This document shows positions 17,563 to 25,931 of a stretch of DNA of 64,000 bases, piece by piece. The DNA is from Clostridiales bacterium. Its GTDB lineage: Bacteria > Bacillota > Clostridia > Saccharofermentanales > Saccharofermentanaceae. How positions within the stretch are numbered: position 1 is the first letter of the stretch; each line of letters begins with the position of its first letter. The stretch lies in contig JAFVDI010000021.1 in the NCBI GenBank assembly GCA_017478485.1, positions 62,001 through 126,000 on the forward strand, given 5' to 3'. Under the pieces are notes generated by a model, which had not been told where the DNA came from, ran no database searches, and saw only the letters and a program-made list of their open reading frames with translations. The translations under genes and the position numbers were made by a program.

Positions 17563-17589
17563 AAAGGCAGCTACTCAGCTGCCTTTTTT
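17563..17589 (+). terminator. Intrinsic terminator after DUF6465 gene
   Basis: AAAGGCAGCT pairs with AGCTGCCTTT and is followed by T6. The stem overlaps the last codons and stop of the convergent diguanylate cyclase gene. Confidence 0.88.
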
Positions 17590-18746
17590 GAATGATGCTT
17601 TCTGCCGCGTCTGTCGTGGTCCGTGTAATATGCTTTCTTGTCGGAATACATGAGAGAATCGATTTGGCTTACCAGGTCATCCATATTATCATGCCTGGAG
17701 TCAAAGATCTTTCCGCCGATGGCTGCCGCGAGTTTATATGGTTTGCTTGATGTCTCGTTGTACTTCTCGAGATTTGCATTTATTTGCTCTTTGTAGATTG
17801 ATATGTCATTCCCTTTGAACTTGGGGATCAATATGATGAACTCATCACCGGCAAATCTTATTACTATCCCTTCTGCCGCAATTGTTTCCGACAGGATGGA
17901 TGCAAACGCGACCAGTGCATTGTCACCTTCCTCATGAGAAAATTCGTCATTTATGGATTTGAAGTCATTGAGATCGAGCATAAGTGCGGCGATCCTCATT
18001 TTGCGCTTAAATATGTGGCCTTTTAACACTTTATCGAGCTCGTAGCGGTTATAAACGCCTGTGAGCTTGTCGATATAGATGCACTCATTCTGAAGCGATA
18101 TCGATATCGCGGAAAAAGCCACGGTAAAACTTATCGGAAGAAGTGAGATCCCATAACTCTGCATCTGTATTGCATTGCCCAGCAGGATCGGAGTAAGGAA
18201 ACCGATAACGGGGAAGTAGCGGAGTGACGGATTACGCAGCTTGTTGATCAGGTAGTACAGGTATCCGTAGAATATCAGGATGAATCCTATTATGACGAAA
18301 AGCAGGTAATATGGGCCCCTGTGATAGGTGTTGTTTTCGTCTATCCTGAATACTACGGGATTGAAGAAATTGATGATAAGAAGCACGGCTTCGGTTGTTA
18401 CTATGATCCAGAACAGCAGAATATGCCAGCCTTTAGCTTTCCGGTCTATGTGCTTGATTATCAGATATATGATCCCGATGCCGACGATAAGATTATAGAA
18501 ATACAGATAAGAGTTCCCGATAAGCAGGATATAGTAGTATTTAAGTCCCGGCAGGCCGTCGCAGCCGAAGACATAGATGTCTGCGATGCAGTTCAGGATG
18601 GAAAAGAGAAGCAGGCCCAGAAGAATATGGCTTTCATCTTTGCGCGCAGGCAGATTCCAGCCTCTTGTTGCCAGTATGACCACAAGGATGGTTATTCCGA
18701 CCAGATCGGTAACATATACGGCTTGCAGGTTGATCGCAGTATCCAT
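17571..18746 (-). CDS. Membrane diguanylate cyclase (GGDEF domain)
   Basis: A 391-residue protein. About seven hydrophobic segments fill residues 1-220, a membrane sensor module. The C-terminal 170 residues are a GGDEF domain; the signature reads RFAGDEFIIL (AGDEF), a variant compatible with activity, and LDLNDFKSINDEFSHEEGD holds the metal site. No RxxD inhibitory motif precedes it. I chose ATG 18746, eight bases after AAGG; a GTG at 18779 adds eleven residues. A TATAAT precedes it at 18788-18793 on this strand. It converges on the DUF6465 gene with a shared terminator. Confidence 0.86.
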   Translation of the reverse strand: MDTAINLQAVYVTDLVGITILVVILATRGWNLPARKDESHILLGLLLFSILNCIADIYVFGCDGLPGLKYYYILLIGNSYLYFYNLIVGIGIIYLIIKHIDRKAKGWHILLFWIIVTTEAVLLIINFFNPVVFRIDENNTYHRGPYYLLFVIIGFILIFYGYLYYLINKLRNPSLRYFPVIGFLTPILLGNAIQMQSYGISLLPISFTVAFSAISISLQNECIYIDKLTGVYNRYELDKVLKGHIFKRKMRIAALMLDLNDFKSINDEFSHEEGDNALVAFASILSETIAAEGIVIRFAGDEFIILIPKFKGNDISIYKEQINANLEKYNETSSKPYKLAAAIGGKIFDSRHDNMDDLVSQIDSLMYSDKKAYYTDHDRRGRKHHSKKAAE

Positions 18747-18858
18747 GGCAGTCCCTTGTAGAAAGAATTGGCCGATCACTTACTTTAATTATATCTTTCA
18801 GGGTTTCCATGAAGTTGCCTTGATGTAAACAAATTACAAACTATTGCAGTTCTAGAGT

Positions 18859-18888
18859 TAAAAAAGCTCTGTAACATTGTTACAAAGC
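18859..18888 (-). terminator. Intrinsic terminator downstream of mnmA
   Basis: On the minus strand GCTTTGTAAC pairs with GTTACAGAGC (one G-U pair) and TTTTTT follows. It ends the mnmA transcript. Confidence 0.85.
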
Positions 18889-18902
18889 ATTAAGATCAAG
18901 GG

Positions 18903-19967
18903 TTATCTGACGATCAGGCCTCCGCCTGCAACATGACCGCCTTCATCGTAGAAAACAGCAGACTGACCCGGTGAAACCCCTTTGACAGCCTCATCCAGTT
19001 TAACGCTTACAAGTCCGTTGTCCAGCATTTCTATGGTGGCGGGACGCTCGGTCTGGTGATATCTGGCCTTGGCGAGACACCTTATCTTTTCTCCGGCTGA
19101 TGGCTCGGGAATGCTCTGGAAATTGACATCCCTGCAAAGGAACGAATCACACATAAGAGCTTCTTCGGTTCCCAGAACGACTGTATTGTTCTCAGGACAT
19201 ATCTTCGTGACGAATGCAGGGTAGCCCAGAGCAATGCCGAGGCCTTTTCTCTGACCGACAGTGTACTGGTGGATCCCCTTATGCTTTCCCAAGATATTGC
19301 CTTCCTCATCCACGAAGTTGCCTTCACCGGGGAGGACTTTATCCGTGTGTTCGCTGATAAAATCAGTATATCTTCCTTCGGTTACAAAGCAGATCTCCTG
19401 AGATTCCTCTTTGTGGGCGCAGGGAAGACCCGCATCTTCGGCGATCTTACGGACCTCATCCTTGGTGTACTGTCCGAGAGGCATGAGAGTTCTTGAGAGC
19501 TGTTCCTGTGTCAGCTTATAGAGCATGTATGTCTGGTCTTTGGCGATCTGCGAAGCTTTGCGCACTGCAAATCTGCCGTTATCCAGCTTGTCAATGTAAG
19601 CGTAGTGACCGGTCGCGACATAATCTGCCTGGAAGATATCTGCGAGCTCGATCATCTTGGCCCATTTGACGAAGCGGTTGCATTCGATGCAGGGATTTGG
19701 CGTAAGGCCTTCAAGATAAGCATCCACAAATGGAACTACGACATTCTCTTTGAAAAGGGCGGTGCAGTTATGCGGATGGTACTTAATATCGAGAAGCTGG
19801 CAGATACGCCTTGCCTCATCGATCTCGCAGCACCTGCTGTCGCCTTCCTCGTCAGAACCCCAAACGCGGAGAGTTACACCCAGGACTTCATAGCCCTGTT
19901 GCTTCAGCAGATATGCTGCAACAGCGCTGTCGACTCCTCCGGACATTCCGACGATTACTTTGGTCAC
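18903..19967 (-). CDS. mnmA: tRNA-specific 2-thiouridylase MnmA
   Basis: A 354-residue soluble enzyme that adds sulfur to uridine 34 of Lys, Glu and Gln tRNAs. The PP-loop ATPase motif is MSGGVDSAVAA at the start. The catalytic cysteines are in NPCIECN (about residue 100) and QEICFV (about 195). The remaining length and the C-terminal RNA-binding beta domain (KARYHQTERPA, FYDEGGHVAGGG) match MnmA. The start is GTG 19967, with AAGGCGG upstream. It is a single-gene unit ended by a hairpin terminator. Confidence 0.97.
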   Translation of the reverse strand: MTKVIVGMSGGVDSAVAAYLLKQQGYEVLGVTLRVWGSDEEGDSRCCEIDEARRICQLLDIKYHPHNCTALFKENVVVPFVDAYLEGLTPNPCIECNRFVKWAKMIELADIFQADYVATGHYAYIDKLDNGRFAVRKASQIAKDQTYMLYKLTQEQLSRTLMPLGQYTKDEVRKIAEDAGLPCAHKEESQEICFVTEGRYTDFISEHTDKVLPGEGNFVDEEGNILGKHKGIHQYTVGQRKGLGIALGYPAFVTKICPENNTVVLGTEEALMCDSFLCRDVNFQSIPEPSAGEKIRCLAKARYHQTERPATIEMLDNGLVSVKLDEAVKGVSPGQSAVFYDEGGHVAGGGLIVR

Positions 19968-20021
19968 GTGATTACCGCCTTACGATTTTTCGACTGATAT
20001 TGTTTCACATTTGGGAGGGAA

Positions 20022-20052
20022 ATAAAAGAGGCCGCGCCTGGTGGCAGCCTCT
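20022..20052 (-). terminator. Intrinsic terminator downstream of AraC-family gene
   Basis: On the minus strand AGAGGCTGC and GCGGCCTCT form a stem followed by TTTTATTT. It lies 18 bases after the regulator's stop. Confidence 0.82.
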
Positions 20053-20070
20053 CGGATGAACAGATTGTTC

Positions 20071-20958
20071 TTATTTCTTCTTGACCGGAATCCAGATCGC
20101 GCTGTGGTAATCCTTGTCGTTCGGCATTGTCATGCAATCGTACCATTCGACGTTAGCGTTGCCTGAGATCTCGTACTCGGGATTGCCGGGAAGCCACTCT
20201 GTGAAGATCTTTGTGTTTACCGACTGGAGAGCTCCGGGGCAGGGACCGAAGATATCAAAGACAGCCCAGTCGCCGACGGGGAATTCAAAAACCTCCAAGC
20301 CCTCAGGGATCTCGCCACCTTCGTACTTTCCTGCGATCAGATATCTGAACTTGCTACCGCCGATGTCATCGATGCAGATGCCGTATTCGCCGATGTTGTA
20401 ATCTTTAACGGCCTTTTCAAAAACGTTGGCGGGAGCATTTCCTGCCCAGACATTGTTGGCATACTTGCCGCAGATCTCATCCCAGAACTTCGGGATCTCC
20501 GCGTACGAAGTTTCTGAATCAAATACTTTCTGGAATCCGATGACCTTGAAGCCTGCTTTTGACGTAATCTTGTAATCCATGTTGTTTCCTCCTTGAACAG
20601 TTAAGTTGATCTTTATAGGAAGGAAAGGTTTGAACGGAGTGCTGTTTCTGACCTGAGAAGGCGTTACTCCGTGAAAACGCGAGAATGCTTTGGTGAAGCT
20701 CTCGGGAGTTTCATAGCAGTAGCGGTAGGCGATGACGATCACCATATCCTCCGTGTTTACCAGGTCGAGCGCCGCCTGATATAGTCTTCTGTTGCGGATG
20801 TACTCACCAACGGAAAAACCCGTCATGAGCGAGAAACCGCGCTGCAGAAAGATCGGAGAGATAAAGACCTTGTCAGCGACATCCTGTACACTGATGTCAT
20901 TTTCAAGATTGTTCTCGATAAAGTCTATCGCTGATCTGATACCCGTGAGCCACTCCAT
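20071..20958 (-). CDS. AraC-family regulator with GyrI-like effector domain
   Basis: A 295-residue regulator in the Rob/SoxS-GyrI fusion class. Residues 5-105 are the double helix-turn-helix (ISVQDVADKVFISPIFLQRG; ESFTKAFSRFHGVTPSQVR). Residues 130-290 are a GyrI-like small-molecule binding domain (FKVIGFQKV, then the EFPVGDWAVFDIFGPCP strand pair). Such proteins sense lipophilic or cationic compounds and often control efflux or detoxification genes. GGAGAACACGAG precedes ATG 20958. No obvious target gene adjoins it; the divergent flavoprotein at 21148 is the nearest candidate. Confidence 0.9.
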   Translation of the reverse strand: MEWLTGIRSAIDFIENNLENDISVQDVADKVFISPIFLQRGFSLMTGFSVGEYIRNRRLYQAALDLVNTEDMVIVIAYRYCYETPESFTKAFSRFHGVTPSQVRNSTPFKPFLPIKINLTVQGGNNMDYKITSKAGFKVIGFQKVFDSETSYAEIPKFWDEICGKYANNVWAGNAPANVFEKAVKDYNIGEYGICIDDIGGSKFRYLIAGKYEGGEIPEGLEVFEFPVGDWAVFDIFGPCPGALQSVNTKIFTEWLPGNPEYEISGNANVEWYDCMTMPNDKDYHSAIWIPVKKK

Positions 20959-21135
20959 CTCGTGTTCTCCTTCCTTGATGAGGTCAGTATAACTTTCGGT
21001 GGATTACAGTTCCTGTCATTTTCGATAATGTTTTGTCCGCTCTTATAACAGTTATATTTTAAAGCCTCAAAGCCCGTCTGTCTTGGGTATTTTAGCGGAA
21101 CGGAAAAAGATTATTCCCCGTCAGGATAATTGAGA

Positions 21136-21141
21136 TAGAAT
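21136..21141 (+). promoter_or_regulatory. Candidate -10 hexamer TAGAAT six bases before ATG
   Basis: TAGAAT then ATCTGT then the ATG of the flavoprotein gene. Start of transcription would fall at the ATG. The -35 region is poor. Confidence 0.4.
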
Positions 21142-21147
21142 ATCTGT

Positions 21148-22383
21148 ATGAAAAAGAGAGTTGGGATAATCGGAGGCGGTGCAGCGGGCCTTTTTGCGGC
21201 CTGCCAGTTGAAGCGCCTTAATGAAGGGAGTGACATTGAGGTTACTCTCATAGACAGAAATCCCGTACCCGGTAAAAAGCTTATTCTTACGGGACATGGC
21301 CGCTGTAACATCACCAACCGCAAGGACGCTTCTGCACTTAAGAAGTGTTATCACGAAGCAGAGAAATTTATCTTCCCCGCACTGAAGGAATATGGTCCTG
21401 AAGACACAATGTCTTTTGTGGAGAATGACCTCGGATTAAAGCTCAAGGAAGAAGAGAACAACAGGATATTCCCCGTGTGCGACAGCGCAGTCAGAGTCAG
21501 GGATGCGATCGTTGAATATATTTCTGACAGTACGGAAATACTTCGTGAGACCAAGGTGATTGAAATCAATAAGTCAGATGACTTCGAAGTAATAACGGAT
21601 AAAGGAACATATCACTTCGATCAGGTGATCCTTTCGTGCGGCGGAAACTCTTTCACGCATACGGGTTCTTCCGGTGATTCATATAAGTTTGCGAAAAGGC
21701 TGGGACATAGCGTAAACCAGGTTAAAGCAGCGCTTGCACCCATTAAGGCGGATGAAGCTTCAGCTAAGCTTTGCAAAAGCTTGAGCGGTGTTTCCGTAAA
21801 CGCACGCGTAAGTGTATTCGATGGTGATAAGAAAACAGCATCCTTTGAAGGCGACACTCTGTTTGCGGATTTCGGACTTACGGGCCCGGCTCCCATGGAG
21901 ATCTCTAGAGAAATTCCGGTTGATGTAAAGAACGTATATCTTGAACTTGATCTTGTTCCTGAGCTTAATGATGAGGCATTCGACAGCGAACTTCAATCTC
22001 AGATAAATGCTCATGCCGACACGAAGATAACTACTATCCTTTCAAGATTTGTTCCCGCATCTGTCGCTGGAGAAATAGCAGCGCAGGCTGATGCATCTGA
22101 CATGTACGCGCAGGGTTTTCCGAAGGACAAAAGGAAGAAGCTATGCCGCCAGATGAAGCATCTTAAGATCAGTGTCGACAGGGCTCCTGACCTTGAAAAA
22201 GCATACGTTACCAGAGGTGGCGTCGTATTAAATGAAGTCGACCGCAAGACGATGCAGTCAAAGATCGTACCGGGTCTATTCATTCTGGGAGAAGCACTTG
22301 ACATCGACGGCATCAGCGGCGGATTCAATCTTCAGGCATGCATGAGCGAAGCATACCTTGCAGCGAAAAGCATCTTAAGCTGA
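21148..22383 (+). CDS. FAD-dependent oxidoreductase of the HI0933/BaiN family
   Basis: A 411-residue flavoprotein. The dinucleotide-binding motif is GIIGGGAAGLFAACQL; the family signature follows as PGKKLILTGHGRCNITN. The C-terminal part has TRGGVVLNEVDRKTMQS and ALDIDGISGGFNLQ, which closes over FAD. Members include BaiN, implicated in bile-acid reduction, and many uncharacterised enzymes. No clear Shine-Dalgarno is present, and a -10-like TAGAAT ends six bases before ATG, suggesting leaderless translation. The stop abuts the stop of the convergent fucosidase gene with no spacer. Confidence 0.92.
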   Translation: MKKRVGIIGGGAAGLFAACQLKRLNEGSDIEVTLIDRNPVPGKKLILTGHGRCNITNRKDASALKKCYHEAEKFIFPALKEYGPEDTMSFVENDLGLKLKEEENNRIFPVCDSAVRVRDAIVEYISDSTEILRETKVIEINKSDDFEVITDKGTYHFDQVILSCGGNSFTHTGSSGDSYKFAKRLGHSVNQVKAALAPIKADEASAKLCKSLSGVSVNARVSVFDGDKKTASFEGDTLFADFGLTGPAPMEISREIPVDVKNVYLELDLVPELNDEAFDSELQSQINAHADTKITTILSRFVPASVAGEIAAQADASDMYAQGFPKDKRKKLCRQMKHLKISVDRAPDLEKAYVTRGGVVLNEVDRKTMQSKIVPGLFILGEALDIDGISGGFNLQACMSEAYLAAKSILS

Positions 22384-23862
22384 TCAGATTATCTCGATCT
22401 TAAATCCTATGGGTTTGTTTGAAGCGGACATCTTATCTATGAAGATGTGGAGTCCTTCAGTATCGCGGTTGCACTCTGTAACAGAGTAACTGCCAAGTGC
22501 TTCAACCTTGCCCGTAACGATGTCGAATTCGCCCTTTATCTTCAAAGAACTGATACAGAATTCATTATTATCCGGATGCATGCAGAAAGCGTAAAGACAT
22601 CCGTTCTTGTAAGTGAATCTGTAGTCTTTTGAAGTGAATGCTTTCTCGTCGTTGTCGCGGAAAGAACCTTCGATGTTGTTGACTTCACCTTCACCGAAAA
22701 CCTTCCACGGCGTTGTTCCGTAGATGCCTTCGCCGTTTGTTTTCAGCCACTCGCCGATCTCGAGTAGAACTGCTGTTTCTTCATCGGTTATCGTGCCGTC
22801 GGGCTTGGGACCGACATTGAGCAAAAGCATTCCGTTTTTGCTGACGATGTCGATGAGATCGGTGATGATCTGCCTTGCGGGTTTGAACTCGTTGTCTTTG
22901 GTGTATCCCCAGGACTTCCTGCCGATCGCTGTGTCGGTCTGCCAGGGTGTTGGAGCAATGCCGGTAAGAGCTCCGCGCTCAACGTCGTAAGTCGCGACAT
23001 CAGGCGGGAATGCGTTGTGCTTGAAGTTGATCGTTACTTCCTTGCACCATTCAAGAGCGCGGTTATAGTAGTATGCGCAGACCTTCTTGAGGTAAGGCTT
23101 GAATGCAGCGTTGTGAATCCATGAATCGAAGTAGAGGATAGATGGCTTTAATCTGTCTACAAGCTCGCATGTGCGCACGAGCCAGTCAGTGAGGAATTCT
23201 TCATCAGGCTGCGCTGCAAAGATGTCGTTGATCGTAGCAAAGACGGCGGTGTCAGAAAGCTCAGGAGTGAGGACGGCGGGACCGTAGAAGTCACTGTATT
23301 CCTCATCGTTAACGTCACTGTCTATGGACCTTCCCATGTTCATGAAGAAGTAGTGCTCTGCTCTGTGAGAAGATGCGCAGAAGGCAAGTCCTTTGTCTTC
23401 GCATGCTTGTTTTATCTCGAGAGCGATGTCTTTGCAGGGTCCCATCTTCGCTGCGTTCCAGCGGTTGAGATCTGTGTCATACATCGCAAATCCGTCGTGA
23501 TGTTCAGCGACGGGCATAACATATTTAGCGCCTGCATTTTTGAAGAGTTCCACCCATTGGTCAGCGTCAAACTTTTCGCCCTTGAACATTGGGATGAAGT
23601 CCTTGTAACCGAATACGGAAGGATCGCCGAAGTTCTTCTTGTGGAATTCGTATTCATGTGATGTCGGGTTGTACATCCACCTGGGATACCATTCGCATGC
23701 ATAAGCGGGAACACTGTAGATGCCCCAGTGTATGAATATTCCGAACTTGGCTTCGTAATACCATGAAGGAATTTTGTGTCCCGACAGGGAAGACCAGTCG
23801 GCCTTGTATCTGCCGTTTGCGATAGTTTCGTCTATGAGTTCTATGTAAGCTTTTTTGTCCAT
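22384..23862 (-). CDS. Alpha-L-fucosidase, GH29 family
   Basis: A 492-residue glycoside hydrolase. The family opening is AKFGIFIHWGIYSVPAYACEWY, then AKYVMPVAEHHDGFAMYD. The nucleophile is the Asp in SILYFDSWI (about residue 245). The C-terminal 110 residues look like the usual beta-sandwich. There is no signal peptide, so it acts inside the cell on imported oligosaccharides. It is the last gene of the long minus-strand run beginning at 30429, six bases after the CPBP gene. The exact linkage preference is unknown. Confidence 0.93.
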   Translation of the reverse strand: MDKKAYIELIDETIANGRYKADWSSLSGHKIPSWYYEAKFGIFIHWGIYSVPAYACEWYPRWMYNPTSHEYEFHKKNFGDPSVFGYKDFIPMFKGEKFDADQWVELFKNAGAKYVMPVAEHHDGFAMYDTDLNRWNAAKMGPCKDIALEIKQACEDKGLAFCASSHRAEHYFFMNMGRSIDSDVNDEEYSDFYGPAVLTPELSDTAVFATINDIFAAQPDEEFLTDWLVRTCELVDRLKPSILYFDSWIHNAAFKPYLKKVCAYYYNRALEWCKEVTINFKHNAFPPDVATYDVERGALTGIAPTPWQTDTAIGRKSWGYTKDNEFKPARQIITDLIDIVSKNGMLLLNVGPKPDGTITDEETAVLLEIGEWLKTNGEGIYGTTPWKVFGEGEVNNIEGSFRDNDEKAFTSKDYRFTYKNGCLYAFCMHPDNNEFCISSLKIKGEFDIVTGKVEALGSYSVTECNRDTEGLHIFIDKMSASNKPIGFKIEII

Positions 23863-23868
23863 TTCAAA

Positions 23869-24606
23869 TTACCTGCCGGCAGATAAAAACATATACAGAT
23901 AGCATCCGCCGACTGATATCACGTTGCTCATGCTGTGCATTGTCATCGGGTAGATGACGCTTTTCGTCTTAATAAAAGTATATCCGTATATCAGACCCAA
24001 AACAAAGGCATAACATACCTGGAACAAGTCAAACGAGAAAGTGAAGAAATCAATGTGCGCGATCGCAAACAGGACGGCTGCAATGACAATGGCGATAGTA
24101 TTGTCTTTTTTAGTGTCTGACTTCAGGCATGAAAGAAGCAGTGTGACCGGCAATGAACGGAACAGAATCTCTTCCGAAGGCCCTGAAAGCAGCAGTTGGA
24201 AACCAAGATATCCTGTGACGTTTACAGGAGTGAGCTCGTGACTGAACGTACCTATTGTTCCGGTGAAGGAACCGATGATGTATGAGACTAAATAGTATGC
24301 CGTCAAAGCAGCGCAGAATATGAGTGTGTATCTTATTCCTTTTGCATCGTATTTCGGCGCAAGTTTGAATTCGCCGACCCTTTTAGTTTTAACGAGAATG
24401 AAGATCAGCAGAAGAGCGAGCAGCATCTGGATTATGTGATGGACAGCGAGTCTTGCAAACACTTCTTCCTTGTCGAAAGATGAATAATCAAAAAGTCCTG
24501 CGGCAAGCCATCCCAGCCTACTAAACAGAAACTGTACGGCAAATAATCCTGCAGTCAAAAGAGCAGCATAAGCATATTTCTTTGTGTTTCTGACGTTCTG
24601 TTCCAT
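23869..24606 (-). CDS. CPBP family intramembrane metalloprotease
   Basis: A 245-residue polytopic membrane protein with about seven hydrophobic segments. The CPBP/CAAX motifs are present in order: GPSEEILFRSLP, AIAHIDFF and MTMHSMSNV, supplying the Glu and His metal ligands. Bacterial members include bacteriocin self-immunity and maturation proteins, but most have no known substrate. It lies between a GNAT gene (three bases upstream) and the fucosidase. Confidence 0.88.
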   Translation of the reverse strand: MEQNVRNTKKYAYAALLTAGLFAVQFLFSRLGWLAAGLFDYSSFDKEEVFARLAVHHIIQMLLALLLIFILVKTKRVGEFKLAPKYDAKGIRYTLIFCAALTAYYLVSYIIGSFTGTIGTFSHELTPVNVTGYLGFQLLLSGPSEEILFRSLPVTLLLSCLKSDTKKDNTIAIVIAAVLFAIAHIDFFTFSFDLFQVCYAFVLGLIYGYTFIKTKSVIYPMTMHSMSNVISVGGCYLYMFLSAGR

Positions 24607-24609
24607 CTG

Positions 24610-25023
24610 TCAGATGTGTTTTGCAAAGAAGTATTTTGAAAGCTTAGGGTCTTTGTCTTCTCTTACGAACTCAAGTTCGTAGCCCTGCTTCCTGTAGAAA
24701 CCGGGTGCCTGAAAACCGAATGTCGTGAGCGTGATCTTGCTGTAACCTTTGCCTTTATATGCTTCCTCAACGGCAGCAACAAGCTTACTTCCGACGCCGC
24801 CTCTTCTGCATTCGTGATTGACGATGAGATCAACTATGTGAACTTCATTGTATGTAGTGCGGCCGGTGATCACGCCAAGGATCGTGCCGTCGTCATCTTC
24901 TGCGACAAAATTGAATTCATCGTAGTTCAGCGTGACCTCATTCTGTCTTGCGTAATCGGAAAACTCTTTGTTTATGAATTCGCCGATCGTATCATTAACT
25001 TCTTCTATGCGTTTGATTTCCAT
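24610..25023 (-). CDS. GNAT family N-acetyltransferase
   Basis: A 137-residue acetyltransferase. The acetyl-CoA loop is NHECRRGGVGSKLVAAVEEA and the end is the usual PGFYRKQGYELE. I chose ATG 25023 because GAGG precedes it by seven bases; an upstream in-frame start would run into the previous gene. It is the second of two adjacent GNAT genes (gap seven bases) that are only distantly alike. The substrate is unknown. Confidence 0.88.
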   Translation of the reverse strand: MEIKRIEEVNDTIGEFINKEFSDYARQNEVTLNYDEFNFVAEDDDGTILGVITGRTTYNEVHIVDLIVNHECRRGGVGSKLVAAVEEAYKGKGYSKITLTTFGFQAPGFYRKQGYELEFVREDKDPKLSKYFFAKHI

Positions 25024-25030
25024 ATAATCC

Positions 25031-25483
25031 TCACAGTTTGTACTGCATGAAGTTGCCGTTGTGGACAAATCCGTATGCAGTGTAGAGTTTTACGCCCATG
25101 TCTGACGCGGTGATCTGAACAGCACCGCAGCCATAGTCTCTTGCCTCGCAGACGACTCTGTGAAGCAGTTCTTTCGCGATGCCCATGCGCCTGTAACCGG
25201 GATCTGTGAACATGCTCGAAAGAAGGCCTATCCTGCCTGTCGGGCAGCTGAAATAAGGCGGTTTTTCAACAAATGACATGCCGCTGGTTCCGATTATCTT
25301 TTCGCCGTCCACTGCAAGCCATGAAACGAACGTGCCGTCAGATAAATGACGGTTGTAATAATCCTTTAATGCAGGCACGAGATCAATGTCTTCAGTTGCG
25401 CCTTCTTCTCTGAGCTGAGTGATGCGCATGCTTATGAACGTATCAAGATCTGATGCCGTGAGTTTTCTGTATGTGACGGGCAT
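25031..25483 (-). CDS. GNAT family N-acetyltransferase
   Basis: A 150-residue acetyltransferase. TDPGYRRMGIAKELLHRVV is the acetyl-CoA binding loop, preceded by the LLSSMF strand and followed by GVKLYTAYGFVHNG. AAGG precedes ATG 25483. It lies five bases after the SseB-like gene and seven before the second GNAT gene, so all are co-transcribed. The substrate is unknown. Confidence 0.88.
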   Translation of the reverse strand: MPVTYRKLTASDLDTFISMRITQLREEGATEDIDLVPALKDYYNRHLSDGTFVSWLAVDGEKIIGTSGMSFVEKPPYFSCPTGRIGLLSSMFTDPGYRRMGIAKELLHRVVCEARDYGCGAVQITASDMGVKLYTAYGFVHNGNFMQYKL

Positions 25484-25488
25484 GATTA

Positions 25489-25890
25489 TTACCTTGTTGC
25501 ATCGATCACGGGATCAAGGTTCTTTGCTTCGACGTGAATCTGAGGATAGCCGGGATCAACGATTACACCGAGTTGTAAGGGAGCCTTTTCGTTGGCCTTT
25601 TTTGCTGTTGAAACTATATCGTGGAATGTGCCCTGCATGAGCATGTATCCTGCGCGGTCCATCTTCTCAAAGAAAGCCTTGGCTCTGTCAGTGGTGGTGA
25701 AAACAGGGAGGAATCCTGCATTGTCAGGTGCTTTCAGAACGAAAAACGTCTTGCTGCCATCCTTCTTTTCACCGAAAGGTGTTGAGTAGAAGAACTTCTC
25801 CTTGCCGAACTGCTTGAGGAATGTCTGGATGTCCATCTCGCCCTTGTCGTACTTCTCGTAAAGTTCTTCTGCGCGTGTTTTATCTGCCAT
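25489..25890 (-). CDS. SseB-like small cytosolic protein
   Basis: A 133-residue soluble protein. The core (FFVLKAPDNAGFLPVFTTTDRAKAFFEKM, here split at FLPVFTTTDRAKAF) resembles the SseB N-terminal domain, which is common in Firmicutes and has no defined enzymatic role. The N-terminal helix TRAEELYEKYDKGEMD is charged. AAGGAAATC precedes the start. It follows the antiporter gene by 41 bases on the same strand. Confidence 0.7.
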   Translation of the reverse strand: MADKTRAEELYEKYDKGEMDIQTFLKQFGKEKFFYSTPFGEKKDGSKTFFVLKAPDNAGFLPVFTTTDRAKAFFEKMDRAGYMLMQGTFHDIVSTAKKANEKAPLQLGVIVDPGYPQIHVEAKNLDPVIDATR

Positions 25891-25931
25891 GTGTGATTTC
25901 CTTTTTCGTCCGATTATATCATTATGTTTGT

